Source: an uncultured Paracoccaceae bacterium
Lineage (GTDB): Bacteria; Pseudomonadota; Alphaproteobacteria; Rhodobacterales; Rhodobacteraceae
Reading direction: 5' to 3'
Length of the DNA: 64,000 nt
Assembly: GCA_945952025.1 (NCBI GenBank)
Contig: CAMFGW010000007.1
Span: forward strand, 50,751 to 114,750
Part shown: positions 7,054 through 16,798 of the stretch, in pieces
Position numbering within the stretch: the stretch's first letter is position 1
Layout: every line of letters starts with the position of its first letter
Made by a program: the position numbers and the translations under genes
Notes under the pieces: generated by a model
Seen by the model: only the letters and a program-made list of their open reading frames with translations
Databases searched by the model: none
What the model was told of the DNA's origin: nothing

Positions 7054-8765
7054 TGGCTTTCTCGCGTCACGGGGCGGGTGTCCTTGCCGACGAGGAAGTC
7101 GAGGTCGGCGCCCCGGTCGGCCTGCAGCACATGGTCGATGTAGAGTTTCGCGTAGCCGCGCGTATAGGGTCCGGCGTCGGGCGTCCAGCCCTCGCGTCGC
7201 CGGGCAAGCTCCGCCCCGCTCACCAGAAGGTCGAGCCGCCCCTCGCGCGCGGAAAGCCGGATGTGGTCCCCGGTCCGCACGAGCGCCAGGGGCCCGCCCG
7301 CCTGCGCCTCAGGCGCCACATGCAGGACGACGGTGCCGAAGGCCGTGCCGGACATGCGCGCGTCCGACACGCGGATCATGTCGCGCACCCCCTGCCGCAC
7401 GAGCCGCGCGGGGATCGGCATGTTGCCCACCTCTGGCATGCCGGGATAGCCCTTCGGTCCGCAGCCCTTCAGGACAAGGATCGTGTCGGGGGTCACGGGC
7501 AGGTCGTCGCGGTCGATGTTGGCCTTCATCTCTTCGATGGAGCCAAAGACATGGGCCACGCCCTCATGTTCCAGAAGCGCGGGCGTCGCGGCCGAGGGCT
7601 TCACGATGGCGCCGTCGGGGGCAAGGTTGCCGGTAAGGACGCGGATGCCGGCGGCGGGCTTGACCGGGTCGGCGAAGGGGCGGATCACCTCGTCGTTCCA
7701 GCACCGGGCGCCCTCGGCATAGGCCGAGATATCGCCGCCCATGACGGTCGTCGCCGGGCGCAGATGGCCCGAAAGCTCTTTCAGGACGACCGGCATGCCC
7801 CCCGCATAGCAGAAATCCTCCATCAGGTATTTGCCCGACGGCATGCAGTTGACCAGCAGCGGAATGTCCGACCCGATCTCGAAATCCTTCAGCCTCAGAT
7901 CGACCCCCACCCGGCCCGCGAGCGCCAGAAGATGCACCACGGCATTGGTCGATCCGCCCACGGCCGCGTTGGCCTGGATTGCGTTTTCAAAGGCACCGCG
8001 CGTCAGGATGTGCGAGGGGCGCAGACCCTCGTCCACCATGGCGACGATCCGCCGGCCGGTCATGTGCGCCAGCGCCATGCGCCGCGCGTCGACCGCCGGA
8101 AGGGCGGCGTTCAGGGGCAGGCTCATCCCCATCGCCTCGACAAGGCTCGCCATGGTCGAGGCGGTGCCCATCGTCATGCAGACGCCCTTGGACCGGCTCA
8201 TCCCGGACTCTGCGGCCATGAAGTCCTGCAGCGTCATCTCGCCCGCGCGCACGGCTTCGGAGAACTTCCACACATCGGTCCCGGAACCTATGTCGCGGCC
8301 CTGCCACTTGCCGTTCAGCATCGGCCCGGACGAGACGACGATAGAGGGCAGGTCGACCGAGGCCGCGCCCATCAGCTGGCCCGGCGTGGTCTTGTCACAC
8401 CCGCCCAAGAGCACCACCCCGTCCATGCCATAGGCGCGGATCGATTCCTCGACATCCATCGCCAGAAGGTTGCGGAAGAGCATGGCGGTGGGCTTCATCT
8501 GCGCCTCGCCCAGGCTCATCACCGGGAACTCGACCGGGAAGCCGCCCGCCTCCCACACGCCGCGCTTCACGCCCTCGGCCAGATCGCGCAGGCCCGAGTT
8601 GCAGGGCGACAGCTCGGACCAGGTGTTGCAGATGCCGATGATCGGGCGGCCGTCGAACACATGGTCGGGAAAGCCCTGGTTCTTCATCCAGCTGCGGTGG
8701 ATGAAGCCGTCCTTGTCCGTCTTGCCATACCAGGCCTGGCTGCGGCGCGGGGGCTTTTCGGTCAT
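7050..8765 (-). CDS. IlvD/Edd family sugar-acid dehydratase (galactonate/arabinonate type)
   Basis: A 571-residue dehydratase of the IlvD/Edd superfamily, closest in pattern to L-arabinonate/D-galactonate dehydratases. Candidate Fe-S cysteines occur in GICNTWSE, GGCDKTTPG and KGVCMTMGTAST. It removes water from the aldonic acid to give the 2-keto-3-deoxy acid used by DgoK. First gene of the operon; its stop overlaps the dehydrogenase start by 4 nt. The 114 bp upstream (8766-8879) must hold the promoter unless the efflux genes read through. No regulator is adjacent. Confidence 0.88.
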   Translation of the reverse strand: MTEKPPRRSQAWYGKTDKDGFIHRSWMKNQGFPDHVFDGRPIIGICNTWSELSPCNSGLRDLAEGVKRGVWEAGGFPVEFPVMSLGEAQMKPTAMLFRNLLAMDVEESIRAYGMDGVVLLGGCDKTTPGQLMGAASVDLPSIVVSSGPMLNGKWQGRDIGSGTDVWKFSEAVRAGEMTLQDFMAAESGMSRSKGVCMTMGTASTMASLVEAMGMSLPLNAALPAVDARRMALAHMTGRRIVAMVDEGLRPSHILTRGAFENAIQANAAVGGSTNAVVHLLALAGRVGVDLRLKDFEIGSDIPLLVNCMPSGKYLMEDFCYAGGMPVVLKELSGHLRPATTVMGGDISAYAEGARCWNDEVIRPFADPVKPAAGIRVLTGNLAPDGAIVKPSAATPALLEHEGVAHVFGSIEEMKANIDRDDLPVTPDTILVLKGCGPKGYPGMPEVGNMPIPARLVRQGVRDMIRVSDARMSGTAFGTVVLHVAPEAQAGGPLALVRTGDHIRLSAREGRLDLLVSGAELARRREGWTPDAGPYTRGYAKLYIDHVLQADRGADLDFLVGKDTRPVTRESH

Positions 8766-8879
8766 GGCGGGGCCTTCGGTTCCGGCTCCGGCACGGGTGC
8801 CGGGCAGGGGCGACCATGGCAGGGGAAGGGCCCGGTGCGCAAGGCTCCCGCAAGTGTACTGAAGGGCGTCTGTCGCGGA

Positions 8880-11800
8880 TTACCTCCGCACGCCTGCCAG
8901 CCAGCGCACGATGACATAAAGCGCGGGCACCACGAGCAGCCCCAGGACCGTCGCCGCCGCCATGCCGCCAAGCGTGCCGACCCCGATCGACCGCTGCGCC
9001 GCCGCCCCGGCACCCGTGGCAATGGCAAGGGGCGTGACGCCCAGAAGGAAAGCGAGCGAGGTCATCAGGATCGGCCGGAACCTCAGGCGCGCCGCCTCTG
9101 CCGCCGCGTCGCGCGGGGACTTGCCAAGGGCCTCGAGCTGGTGGGCGAACTCGACGATCAGGATGGCGTTCTTGGCGGCAAGCCCCACCGTCGCGAGGAT
9201 CGCCACCTTGAAATAGACATCGTTCGCCTGTCCGGCCCAGAGCGTCGCCCCTGCCGCGCCCATGATGCCGAAGGGCACCGCCAGCATGACGGCGAAGGGG
9301 ATCGACCAGCTTTCGTAAAGGGCCGCGAGCGCCAGGAAGACCACGAGCGCCGAGAGCGTATAAAGGTAGGGCGCCTGCGACCCCGACTGACGCTCCTGGT
9401 AGGACAGGTCGGCCCAGGCCGCGCCGTAGCCGCCCGGCAGGCTCGCCACCAGTTCTTCCATCGCGGCCATCGCCTGGCCCGAGGAATAGCCCGGCGCCTC
9501 GGACCCGCTGAAGGCCACGGCGTCGACCCCGTTGAAACGCGTCAGGCGCGGCGCGACCGGGCGCCAGTCGACCGAGGCGAAGGCCGCGAGCGGCACCATC
9601 TCTCCGTCCTTGTTGCGGGCGAACCAGCGGCCGATATCCGAAGCCTGCATCCGCGCGGCGGCCATCCCCTGCACATAGACGGGCCGAAGCCGCGCACCCA
9701 GCTGGAAGTCGTTCACCTCGCGCCCGGCGAAGATCACCGACAGCATGGCGTTGACCTGCGCCACGTCCACGCCCATCGCCTCGGCCTTGGCGCGGTCGAT
9801 GTTGATGCGCAAGGCCGCCGTATCGTCCGACCCCCGCGCCTGCACGTTCGTCAGCCGCGGATCGGCCCCCGCCATCGTCTCGAGCCTGTCGGCCGTGGCG
9901 CGAAGCGCGTCCGTCCCCTGGCCCGACTGGTCCAGGAGATAGAGGCTGAAGCCGCCGAAGTTCCCCAGCCCCGGCACCGCCGGCGGCGGCAGGAAGCTGA
10001 TGCGCCCGGCGCGCGACCCGGCAAACCGCTTGGTTGCCCTCTCGGCGATGGCCGCAGCGCTCTGGTCCGGCCGGGTGCGTTCGGCATAGGGCCTGAGCGT
10101 GATGAACATCTGGGCGGCGTTCTGGCCCGACCCGGAATAGCTGAACCCCTGCGTGACCAGATAGCTTGCGACGGTGCCGGCCTCGTCGACCTTCAGGTAC
10201 TGCTCGATTTCGGAGACGACGGCGTTCGTCTGGGCGAAGGTCGAGCCGTCGCTCAACTGGACCGAGGCCAGAAGGACGCCCTGATCCTCGGCCGGGATGA
10301 AGGTGGGCGTAAGCGCCGAGAACAGATACCAGGTCGCCGCCGTCGCCAGCGCAAGCGCAAGCGGCAGAAGCATCAGCGCAGGCAGCCTGAGCGTCCAGTG
10401 GACGAGGCGGGCATAAAGCTCGCCCAGACGGTCGATCCCGGCCTTGAGCGCCGCCGCGATCCGCGCACCGGGGCCGGTCCCTGTGCCGGGCGGCCGCAGG
10501 ACCGACGCGGAAAGGGCCGGCGTCAGCGACATTGCGACGCCCAGCGACAGAAGCATGGCCCCGATGATCGTGACCGAAAACTGCCGGTAGACGATCCCGG
10601 TCGAACCGCCGAAGAAGGCCATCGGCAGGAAGACCGCCGTCAGCACCAGCGTCATCCCCAGAAGCGCGCCCGTGATCTGGCCCATGCTCTTTTCCGTCGC
10701 GGCGACGGGACCCAGCCCCTCGTCCTCCATCAGCCGGCGGACGTTTTCGACGACGACGATGGCGTCATCGACCAGGAGTCCGATGGCCAGCACCATGGCA
10801 AACATGGTCAGCGTGTTGATCGTCAGCCCCGCCGCCGCCAGAAGGGCGAAGGCACCCAGAAGGACGACCGGGATCGTGACCAGGGGCACGAAGGTCGCGC
10901 GCAGGTTCTGCAGGAAAAGCAGCATGACCAGCAGGACCAGGCCCACGGCCTCGGCGAGCGTGCGGTAGACCTTGTCGATCGAGGCGGCGACGAAAGGTGC
11001 CGTGTCATAGGCGACCGACAGCTTCACATCCGCAGGCAGCGCCGCCTCGACGCTGCGAAGCGTCTCGCGCACGGCGGCCGCGGTGTCGACCGCATTGGCG
11101 CCGGTCGCGAGCATGACGCCAAAGCCGCTCGCCGGCTGGCCGTTCAGCCGCGAGTCCCCGCCGTAGCGCGTCTGCCCGATCTCGATGTCGGCCACGTCGC
11201 GCAGGTAGACGGCTGCGCCGCCCGTCTCGGACTTGAGAAGGATGTTGCGGAAGTCATCGACGCTGGTCATCAGGTCCTGCGCGGTCACGGCTGCGGTGAA
11301 CTGCTGGCCCGGCACGACCGGCAGGGTGCCAAGGCTGCCGACCGACACCGTGGCATTCTGGGCCGCCACCGCCGTCGTGACATCGACGGGCGTCAGCCCG
11401 AAGGAGGCAAGCTTCAGGGGATCAAGCCAGATCCGCATCGCATAGCCCGACCCGAAAAGCTGGATGTCGCCCACGCCCTGCGTGCGCTTGACCTGGCCCT
11501 GCACCACCTCTTCCACAAGGTTCCCCAGTTCGGGCGTCGTGCGCTTGCCGTCGGTCGAGATCAGGGGCGCGATCATCAGGATCGAGGACGAGGATTTCGT
11601 GACCGTGACGCCCTGGGCCTGCACCACCGTCGGCAGCTGCCCCTCGGCCTGCTGGACGCGGGCCTGCACATCGTTCAGGGCCTTGGTCGGATCGGCCTGG
11701 CTGTCGAAGGTGAGCGTGACGGTCGACCGGCCCAGAAACGAGTTCGACACGGTGTAAAGGAGCCCGTCGATCCCGGTCAGGCTGTCCTCGATCACCTGCG

Positions 11801-11984
11801 TGACCGAGTTCTGGACGGCAAGGGCGGTCGCCCCGGGGTAGGAGGCGATGACCCTGATCGTCGTCGGCGCGATGTCGGGATATTGCGACACGGGCAGAAT
11901 GCGCATCGAAAAGGCGCCGGCCAGCATGACCGCGATCGCCAGGACCCAGGCAAAGATCGGTCGCGGGATGAAGAAGCGCGCCAT
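8880..11984 (-). CDS. RND multidrug efflux permease (HAE1/AcrB type)
   Basis: A 1034-residue inner-membrane proton-driven exporter. It begins MARFFIPRPIFAWVLAI, has the two-fold RND layout of TM1, porter loop, TM2-7, second loop and TM8-12, and shows the proton-relay pair in GLLVDDAIVVVENV near residue 400. Length matches AcrB/MexB (about 1030-1050). It starts 1 nt after the adaptor stop, so the two are co-transcribed. No outer-membrane factor is encoded nearby, so a shared TolC-like channel is presumed. Substrates cannot be predicted. Confidence 0.95.
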   Translation of the reverse strand: MARFFIPRPIFAWVLAIAVMLAGAFSMRILPVSQYPDIAPTTIRVIASYPGATALAVQNSVTQVIEDSLTGIDGLLYTVSNSFLGRSTVTLTFDSQADPTKALNDVQARVQQAEGQLPTVVQAQGVTVTKSSSSILMIAPLISTDGKRTTPELGNLVEEVVQGQVKRTQGVGDIQLFGSGYAMRIWLDPLKLASFGLTPVDVTTAVAAQNATVSVGSLGTLPVVPGQQFTAAVTAQDLMTSVDDFRNILLKSETGGAAVYLRDVADIEIGQTRYGGDSRLNGQPASGFGVMLATGANAVDTAAAVRETLRSVEAALPADVKLSVAYDTAPFVAASIDKVYRTLAEAVGLVLLVMLLFLQNLRATFVPLVTIPVVLLGAFALLAAAGLTINTLTMFAMVLAIGLLVDDAIVVVENVRRLMEDEGLGPVAATEKSMGQITGALLGMTLVLTAVFLPMAFFGGSTGIVYRQFSVTIIGAMLLSLGVAMSLTPALSASVLRPPGTGTGPGARIAAALKAGIDRLGELYARLVHWTLRLPALMLLPLALALATAATWYLFSALTPTFIPAEDQGVLLASVQLSDGSTFAQTNAVVSEIEQYLKVDEAGTVASYLVTQGFSYSGSGQNAAQMFITLRPYAERTRPDQSAAAIAERATKRFAGSRAGRISFLPPPAVPGLGNFGGFSLYLLDQSGQGTDALRATADRLETMAGADPRLTNVQARGSDDTAALRINIDRAKAEAMGVDVAQVNAMLSVIFAGREVNDFQLGARLRPVYVQGMAAARMQASDIGRWFARNKDGEMVPLAAFASVDWRPVAPRLTRFNGVDAVAFSGSEAPGYSSGQAMAAMEELVASLPGGYGAAWADLSYQERQSGSQAPYLYTLSALVVFLALAALYESWSIPFAVMLAVPFGIMGAAGATLWAGQANDVYFKVAILATVGLAAKNAILIVEFAHQLEALGKSPRDAAAEAARLRFRPILMTSLAFLLGVTPLAIATGAGAAAQRSIGVGTLGGMAAATVLGLLVVPALYVIVRWLAGVRR

Positions 11985-11985
11985 G

Positions 11986-13320
11986 TCAGGGCGCAGGCGG
12001 GGCAGGGGGTGCAGTGCCGGTCGCGGCAGGCACCTTGGCGGACGGATCGGCAGGCTTCGTGTCGCCTGCCTGAAGCACCACGCCGCTTGCGTCGATGGTC
12101 ACCGGAGCCGTCGTCACCCGCGCCCCGTCCTGCAACTTGTCGAGCCCGTCAAGGACCACCGCCGCCCCGTCCTCGAGCCCACTGAGGACGACCCAGGCGC
12201 TGCCCTCGGTGCCGTCCTCGACCAGCTTGACCTGCACGGCCTTCGCGGCTTCGCCCGTGCCTTCGACGACGAAGGCGGTCAGCACGCCGCTCGTCGCCCG
12301 CTTCGTCGCGCGCTGCGGGACAAGGATTGCGCGCCGCGTGCCCTTGGTGATCTCGACCCGCACGAACTGGCCGGGCAAAAGCCCGGCGCCCCCCGCGCCG
12401 TCGCCCGCACCGTCGCCCGCACCGTCGAACGCATAGCGCGCCGACAGGGTGCCGGTCGTGGGCGACACGTCCGTTCCCTGCCGGACAAGCCGCCCCGGAC
12501 CGCCCACGGGCGCGCCGTCTTCGCCCTTGATCCGCACCTCGGGCGTCGCGGGCGGGGTCAGCTGACCGGCAGCAATCGCGGCCAGATCGGCCAGGTAGGT
12601 GGGCGCGGGCTCGCTCACGTCGACCCGGATCGGATCGGCCCGCGTCACGGTCACGAGCCCCGCCGCCTGACCGGCCGTCACCAGGTCGCCCACCTCGACC
12701 GAGGCGAGCCCGGTCACGCCCGCGATCGGGCTCTTGACCAGCGTATCGTCGACCGCGCGTTCCGCCTTGTCCCGCGCAGCCTCGGCGGACTTGAGCTGCG
12801 CTTGCGCCTGGCCGAGCGCCACGACGGCCGCCGTCTGCTCCGCCTCGCTGACTGCTCCGCCGGCCAGCGCGCTGTTGCGTGCCACGGTGGCCTCGGCGGC
12901 CGCCAGCCCGGCCCTGGCACCCGCCACCGCCGCCTCGGCCGCCGCCAGATCGGCGCGGACCGGCCCGTCGTCCAGCCGGAAGAGCGGATCGCCCGCCGCG
13001 ACCGTCGCCCCCGGCGTGAAGAGGATTTCCTTGACCTCGCCCCCCGCCTGCGGCCGCACGTCGACCGCCTCGGCCGCGAGCGCACGCCCGGGCAGCAGGC
13101 GGCGCAGGGGCACTTCCTGCAGGTGGACGACCATCACCCCGACCGAGATTGGCCCGCGCGGTGCGCCTGCGGGGCCAGGGACCTTGGTGCCCGAGGTCGG
13201 CGCGGCAGGAGCCGTTTGGGTAGTGTTCTGCGTGGTGGTCTGGGCCGCAGTCTGCGCAACGGCCGGACCGACCGGCGACAGGGAAAGAAGGCAAAGGACC
13301 AGCGCCGCGCGCTTCCCCAT
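11986..13320 (-). CDS. RND efflux periplasmic adaptor (HlyD/MFP family)
   Basis: A 444-residue membrane-fusion protein. The chosen ATG at 13320 gives a clean signal peptide (MGKRAALVLCLLSLSPVG, cleavage after AVA); an upstream ATG at 13359 would add a charged stretch. A lipoyl-like half (VRPQAGGEV), a long alanine-rich helical hairpin (about residues 110-190) and beta-barrel regions follow, as in MexA/AcrA adaptors. There is no lipobox cysteine. An in-frame 12-bp repeat gives (GDGA) units near 12396-12430. It connects the downstream RND permease to an outer-membrane channel. Confidence 0.9.
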   Translation of the reverse strand: MGKRAALVLCLLSLSPVGPAVAQTAAQTTTQNTTQTAPAAPTSGTKVPGPAGAPRGPISVGVMVVHLQEVPLRRLLPGRALAAEAVDVRPQAGGEVKEILFTPGATVAAGDPLFRLDDGPVRADLAAAEAAVAGARAGLAAAEATVARNSALAGGAVSEAEQTAAVVALGQAQAQLKSAEAARDKAERAVDDTLVKSPIAGVTGLASVEVGDLVTAGQAAGLVTVTRADPIRVDVSEPAPTYLADLAAIAAGQLTPPATPEVRIKGEDGAPVGGPGRLVRQGTDVSPTTGTLSARYAFDGAGDGAGDGAGGAGLLPGQFVRVEITKGTRRAILVPQRATKRATSGVLTAFVVEGTGEAAKAVQVKLVEDGTEGSAWVVLSGLEDGAAVVLDGLDKLQDGARVTTAPVTIDASGVVLQAGDTKPADPSAKVPAATGTAPPAPPAP

Positions 13321-13611
13321 CTGCCCCTGACCTTTCTCCGCCCGTCGCGGCCGCCGCATCCGTCACCCCTTCGCGGGCCGCCGGCCAAAGCCGCCACAGG
13401 CCGCTTTACGACTCGGCCAGGCCCATCGCGGCCGCCCTACCGGAAAGACTTGGCCCCATCTTTGGCCCGGACGCAATGGCCGGGGGCAATCGAAGCGGCC
13501 CGGCCTCACGACCCTTTGAACGGGCCAGAAGGGGGGTGGCGGCCGCCCTTGACCCCGCTGGCCTAAGGCCCGATCCTGCAGGCCGTCTCGAGACAGACCT
13601 CCGGGAGGGGC

Positions 13612-14643
13612 ATGAAGGATCAACCGACCATCGCCGCCGCCGACACCACCGGCGCGGTCATCCCGCAGGGCGTCGCCTACAAGGCCGCGCCCGGTCCCGT
13701 CACGACCCGCGACTATGTCTTCCTGACCCTGCCGCGCTTCACGCTTCTGGCCTTTGCGGCGGCGATCGACCCGCTCAGGATCGCCAACCAGCTGTCGCAA
13801 AAGCCGCTCTACCGCTGGCGGGTTGCCAGCGCGGACGGCGCGCCCGCCGTCTCGTCCTCGGGCGTGTCGGTCGCGGCCGATTGCGGGCTCGGCCCCGTCG
13901 ACCGGCGCGCGACCGTCCTTGTCTGCGCGGGCGTCGGCGGCGCGGATGCCGCGAGCCGCCCGGTCCTTGACTGGCTGCGCGCCCACGACCGGCGGGGGGG
14001 CACCACCGGCGGCATCTGCACCGGGGCCTGCACGCTGGCCCGCGCGGGGCTTCTGGGGGACGAGGACTATACGCTCCACTGGGAGAACCAGGCTGGCTTT
14101 CGCGAGCTTTTCGGCCGCGATCCCCTGCCGCAACTCTATGTGCTGGGCGAGCGTCACATGACCTGCGCGGGGGGCGCGGCCGCGACCGACATGATGCTGG
14201 CGATCATCGCGCGCGACCATGGCGACAGCTTCGCGGCAGCCGTGGGCGAGATGTGCCTGCATGGCCAGGCCCGCGCGCCGGGAACCGGCCAGCGCATGCC
14301 GACGGCGCTGCGCGCCCGGACCCGCAACCCGGCGGTCCTGCGCATCGTCGCGGCGATGGAGGCCCATATCGAGGAGCCGCTGGCCTGTTCCGCGCTCGCC
14401 CGCATCGGCGGCCTGTCGGCCCGGCAGATGGAGCGCCAGTTCGCCACGACCCTCGGCCGCTCGCCCGGGCAATATTACCGCGACCTTCGGCTGGCCCGCG
14501 CCCGGGCCTACCTTCTGGAAACCGACCTGTCGCTTGCCGACATCGCCGCCGCCTGCGGCTTTGCGAGCCGCCGCGCGCTGTCGCAAGGCTTTCGCGCGCT
14601 GTTCGGCGTGGCACCCGCCGACGCCCACCGCGCCCGCCTCTGA
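13612..14643 (+). CDS. GlxA family AraC-type transcriptional regulator
   Basis: A 343-residue regulator with an N-terminal DJ-1/PfpI-like domain (residues about 35-210; nucleophile-elbow cysteine in GGICTGACTL) and a C-terminal AraC double helix-turn-helix (about 235-340). Proteins of this layout, such as GbdR, CdhR and ArgR of Pseudomonas, control catabolism of choline derivatives, carnitine or arginine. The next gene, a P1 peptidase/amidase 21 nt downstream, is its likely partner. It is divergent from the efflux operon across a gap of about 290 bp that could hold shared control sites. Confidence 0.88.
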   Translation: MKDQPTIAAADTTGAVIPQGVAYKAAPGPVTTRDYVFLTLPRFTLLAFAAAIDPLRIANQLSQKPLYRWRVASADGAPAVSSSGVSVAADCGLGPVDRRATVLVCAGVGGADAASRPVLDWLRAHDRRGGTTGGICTGACTLARAGLLGDEDYTLHWENQAGFRELFGRDPLPQLYVLGERHMTCAGGAAATDMMLAIIARDHGDSFAAAVGEMCLHGQARAPGTGQRMPTALRARTRNPAVLRIVAAMEAHIEEPLACSALARIGGLSARQMERQFATTLGRSPGQYYRDLRLARARAYLLETDLSLADIAAACGFASRRALSQGFRALFGVAPADAHRARL

Positions 14644-14664
14644 CCGGAGCCCCCAGGAGCCCCC

Positions 14665-15756
14665 ATGACCCGCATCCCGCCCCCGACGCAGAAACCCCGC
14701 GCCCGCGACCTGGGCCTGCCCATCCCCGGCACGCCCGGCCCCCTGAACGCCATCACCGACGTTCCGGGCGTCCTCGTGGGCTTCACCACGCTGACCGACC
14801 CCGTGCGCCGGATGCGCACCGGCGTCACGGCCATCCGCCCGCGCCCCGACCGCGACCGGCCCGAGCCGGTCTACGCCGGCTTCTTCTCGTTCAACGGCAA
14901 TGGCGAGATGACGGGGACCCACTGGATCGCTGATGCGGGCTACATGCAGGGCCCGATCCTCATCACCAACACCCACGGCATCGGCGCCTGCCACCATGGC
15001 GCGACCGCCTGGATGATGCGCCACTACGGCCCCTATTTCCGCGAGGAAACCGCCTGGGCCATGCCGGTCGTGGCCGAAACCTACGACGGCGGGCTGAACG
15101 ACATCACCGCCCTTCACGTCCGCCCCGAGGATGCCGAGGCGGCACTCGATGCGGCCGCTGCGGGCCCGGTGCCCGAAGGCTCGGTCGGCGGCGGCAACGG
15201 CATGATCGCCTATGAGTTCAAGGCCGGCACCGGCACCGCCTCGCGCCGGGTGACGGTCGGCGGGCAGGGCTACATGCTGGGCGTCCTCGTGCAGGCGAAC
15301 TTCGGGCGGCGCCCCTGGTTCACGCCACTGGGCGTGCCGGTCGGCGCCGAGATGCCGGTCAAGGCGCAACCCGCGCAGCGCGACCAGGGCTCGATCATCG
15401 TCGTCATCGCGACCGACGCGCCGCTGTCGGACACGCTCCTGTCCCAGCTTGCGCGCCGCGCGAGCCTCGGGATCGGCCGATCGGGGACCGTGGGCGGCAA
15501 TTCCTCGGGCGACCTGTTCCTGGCCTTCTCTTCCGCGACCACCACGCGGGAAGGCGCGGTCGAGACCCGCCGCACGCTCGACCGCGACCAGATCGACCCG
15601 CTTTATCAGGCGGCGGTCGAGGCGGTGGACGAAGCCGTCCTGAACGCCATCGTCCAGGGCGAGGACGTGCCCCACGTCAAGCCCATGGGCAAGATATGCG
15701 AGGGGATCGACACCGCGCGCCTTGTCGACCTGATGCGGACATACGGGCGGATGTAA
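14665..15756 (+). CDS. P1 family (DmpA/BapA-type) aminopeptidase
   Basis: A 363-residue N-terminal-nucleophile hydrolase of peptidase family S58. Such precursors cut themselves into two chains before a serine. The expected site here is Gly242/Ser243 (QGSIIVVIATDAP), making Ser243 the nucleophile. Members release N-terminal amino acids, including D- and beta-amino acids, or cleave amides. There is no signal peptide, so it is cytoplasmic. It follows a GlxA-type regulator by 21 nt, suggesting co-regulated use of a nitrogenous substrate. Confidence 0.9.
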   Translation: MTRIPPPTQKPRARDLGLPIPGTPGPLNAITDVPGVLVGFTTLTDPVRRMRTGVTAIRPRPDRDRPEPVYAGFFSFNGNGEMTGTHWIADAGYMQGPILITNTHGIGACHHGATAWMMRHYGPYFREETAWAMPVVAETYDGGLNDITALHVRPEDAEAALDAAAAGPVPEGSVGGGNGMIAYEFKAGTGTASRRVTVGGQGYMLGVLVQANFGRRPWFTPLGVPVGAEMPVKAQPAQRDQGSIIVVIATDAPLSDTLLSQLARRASLGIGRSGTVGGNSSGDLFLAFSSATTTREGAVETRRTLDRDQIDPLYQAAVEAVDEAVLNAIVQGEDVPHVKPMGKICEGIDTARLVDLMRTYGRM

Positions 15757-15792
15757 TGGGCGAATGTGGCGGACGGCCTGCTGCCGGGCCCG

Positions 15793-16791
15793 TCACTCCG
15801 CCGTCGCGAGGCCCTTCCATGAGCGGAAGGCGCGGTAGAACGAGCTCGTGTCCTGGAAGCCGACCAGGAAAGCGATCTCGTCGATCCCGTTTTGCCGGTC
15901 CGACAGAAGCGTCAGGCTCAGGTCCTGGCGCGCCTCGCCCAGCAGGTCGCGGAAAGTCGCGCCCTCTTCGCCGATCCGGCGCTGAAGCGTGCGCTCGCTC
16001 AGGCCCAACTCGCGCGCGGCCTCGGCCACGTCCGGCTTGCCGCTGGCGATCGCGCGCCGGATCAGGACCCTGACCTGGTCCGACAGGGCCTGGGCGCCCT
16101 CGAAGTCGCGCAAGCTTTCGGCCAGCGACGGCTCGAGCAGGGCCAGCCGGTCGGGATTGTGCCCGGCAGGGGGCAGGCCCACGTCGGCGCGGTTCAGGAT
16201 CTCAGCGTTCTCCGCCGCGCCAAGCCGGATCGTCGCGCCGAAATAGGCGCGGTGCCGGTCCGTGATCCCCTCTCGCCGCGTCAGCTCGACCCGGATGGGC
16301 GCCAGGGGCTGCCCCGTTCCGCGCCGACCAAGCTCAAGGACGGTTGCCGCGGTCACATCGGCCGCCGCGTCCGGCTCAGGCCCGTCGGCAAAAAGCCAGC
16401 GCAGGGTGGCGCGCGCCTCGCCCGCCATCTTGGTCAGGGTCAGCTCCTCGGGCGTTCAGAGCCGCTTGAACCGCGCCCGCCGGGTTGGGCCGGGCCGGTA
16501 GTCGCGGGCCAGGAAGGCGGCCATCGTCGCCGGCGGATGGCCCGACATCTCGGTATCCAGCGTCATGCGCAGGCCGATCGCCGGGTCCTGCGACAGGACC
16601 ATGACCGCGCGCCAGAGCGCGAAATTTTGCGCCGTCGAAAGCTGGGCCTGCGGCTGAAGATGAAGCGACGCGGGCGGTTACGCGAGCCGCAGAAGGGCAG
16701 GGGCCGACAGTCCCGCCCGCTCGGCGGCCCGCCAGAAGGCCTGCGGCAGCCGGGTCTTGTCGCGCGCGTCTGTGCGTGGGGTCACGGCCAT
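15793..16791 (-). pseudogene. AraC family regulator with two in-frame stop codons
   Basis: One frame from an ATG at 16791 to 15793 (333 codons, normal for AraC regulators with an arabinose-binding-like N-terminus) is interrupted by TAA at 16678-16680 (codon 38) and TGA at 16456-16458 (codon 112). Homology-like sequence continues on both sides of each stop: LPQAFWRAAERAG before the first, AQNFALWRAVMVLSQ between, TPEELTLTKMAGEA after the second. The C-terminal helix-turn-helix (LGLSERTLQRRIGEEG) is intact, so a 211-residue fragment from ATG 16428 could still be made. Most likely a decayed regulator of the adjacent SDR gene, also broken. Confidence 0.82.
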
Positions 16792-16798
16792 CGCCCCC

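Noticed and set aside
7053..12185. 1710-codon plus-strand frame
   Set aside because: Lies opposite the dehydratase and RND permease; it is open because the real genes use GC-ending codons. Arg/His/Asp-rich without any domain.
16456..16458. TGA in the AraC gene as a selenocysteine codon
   Set aside because: A TAA also interrupts the frame, no SECIS-like hairpin was evident, and adjacent genes are decayed as well.
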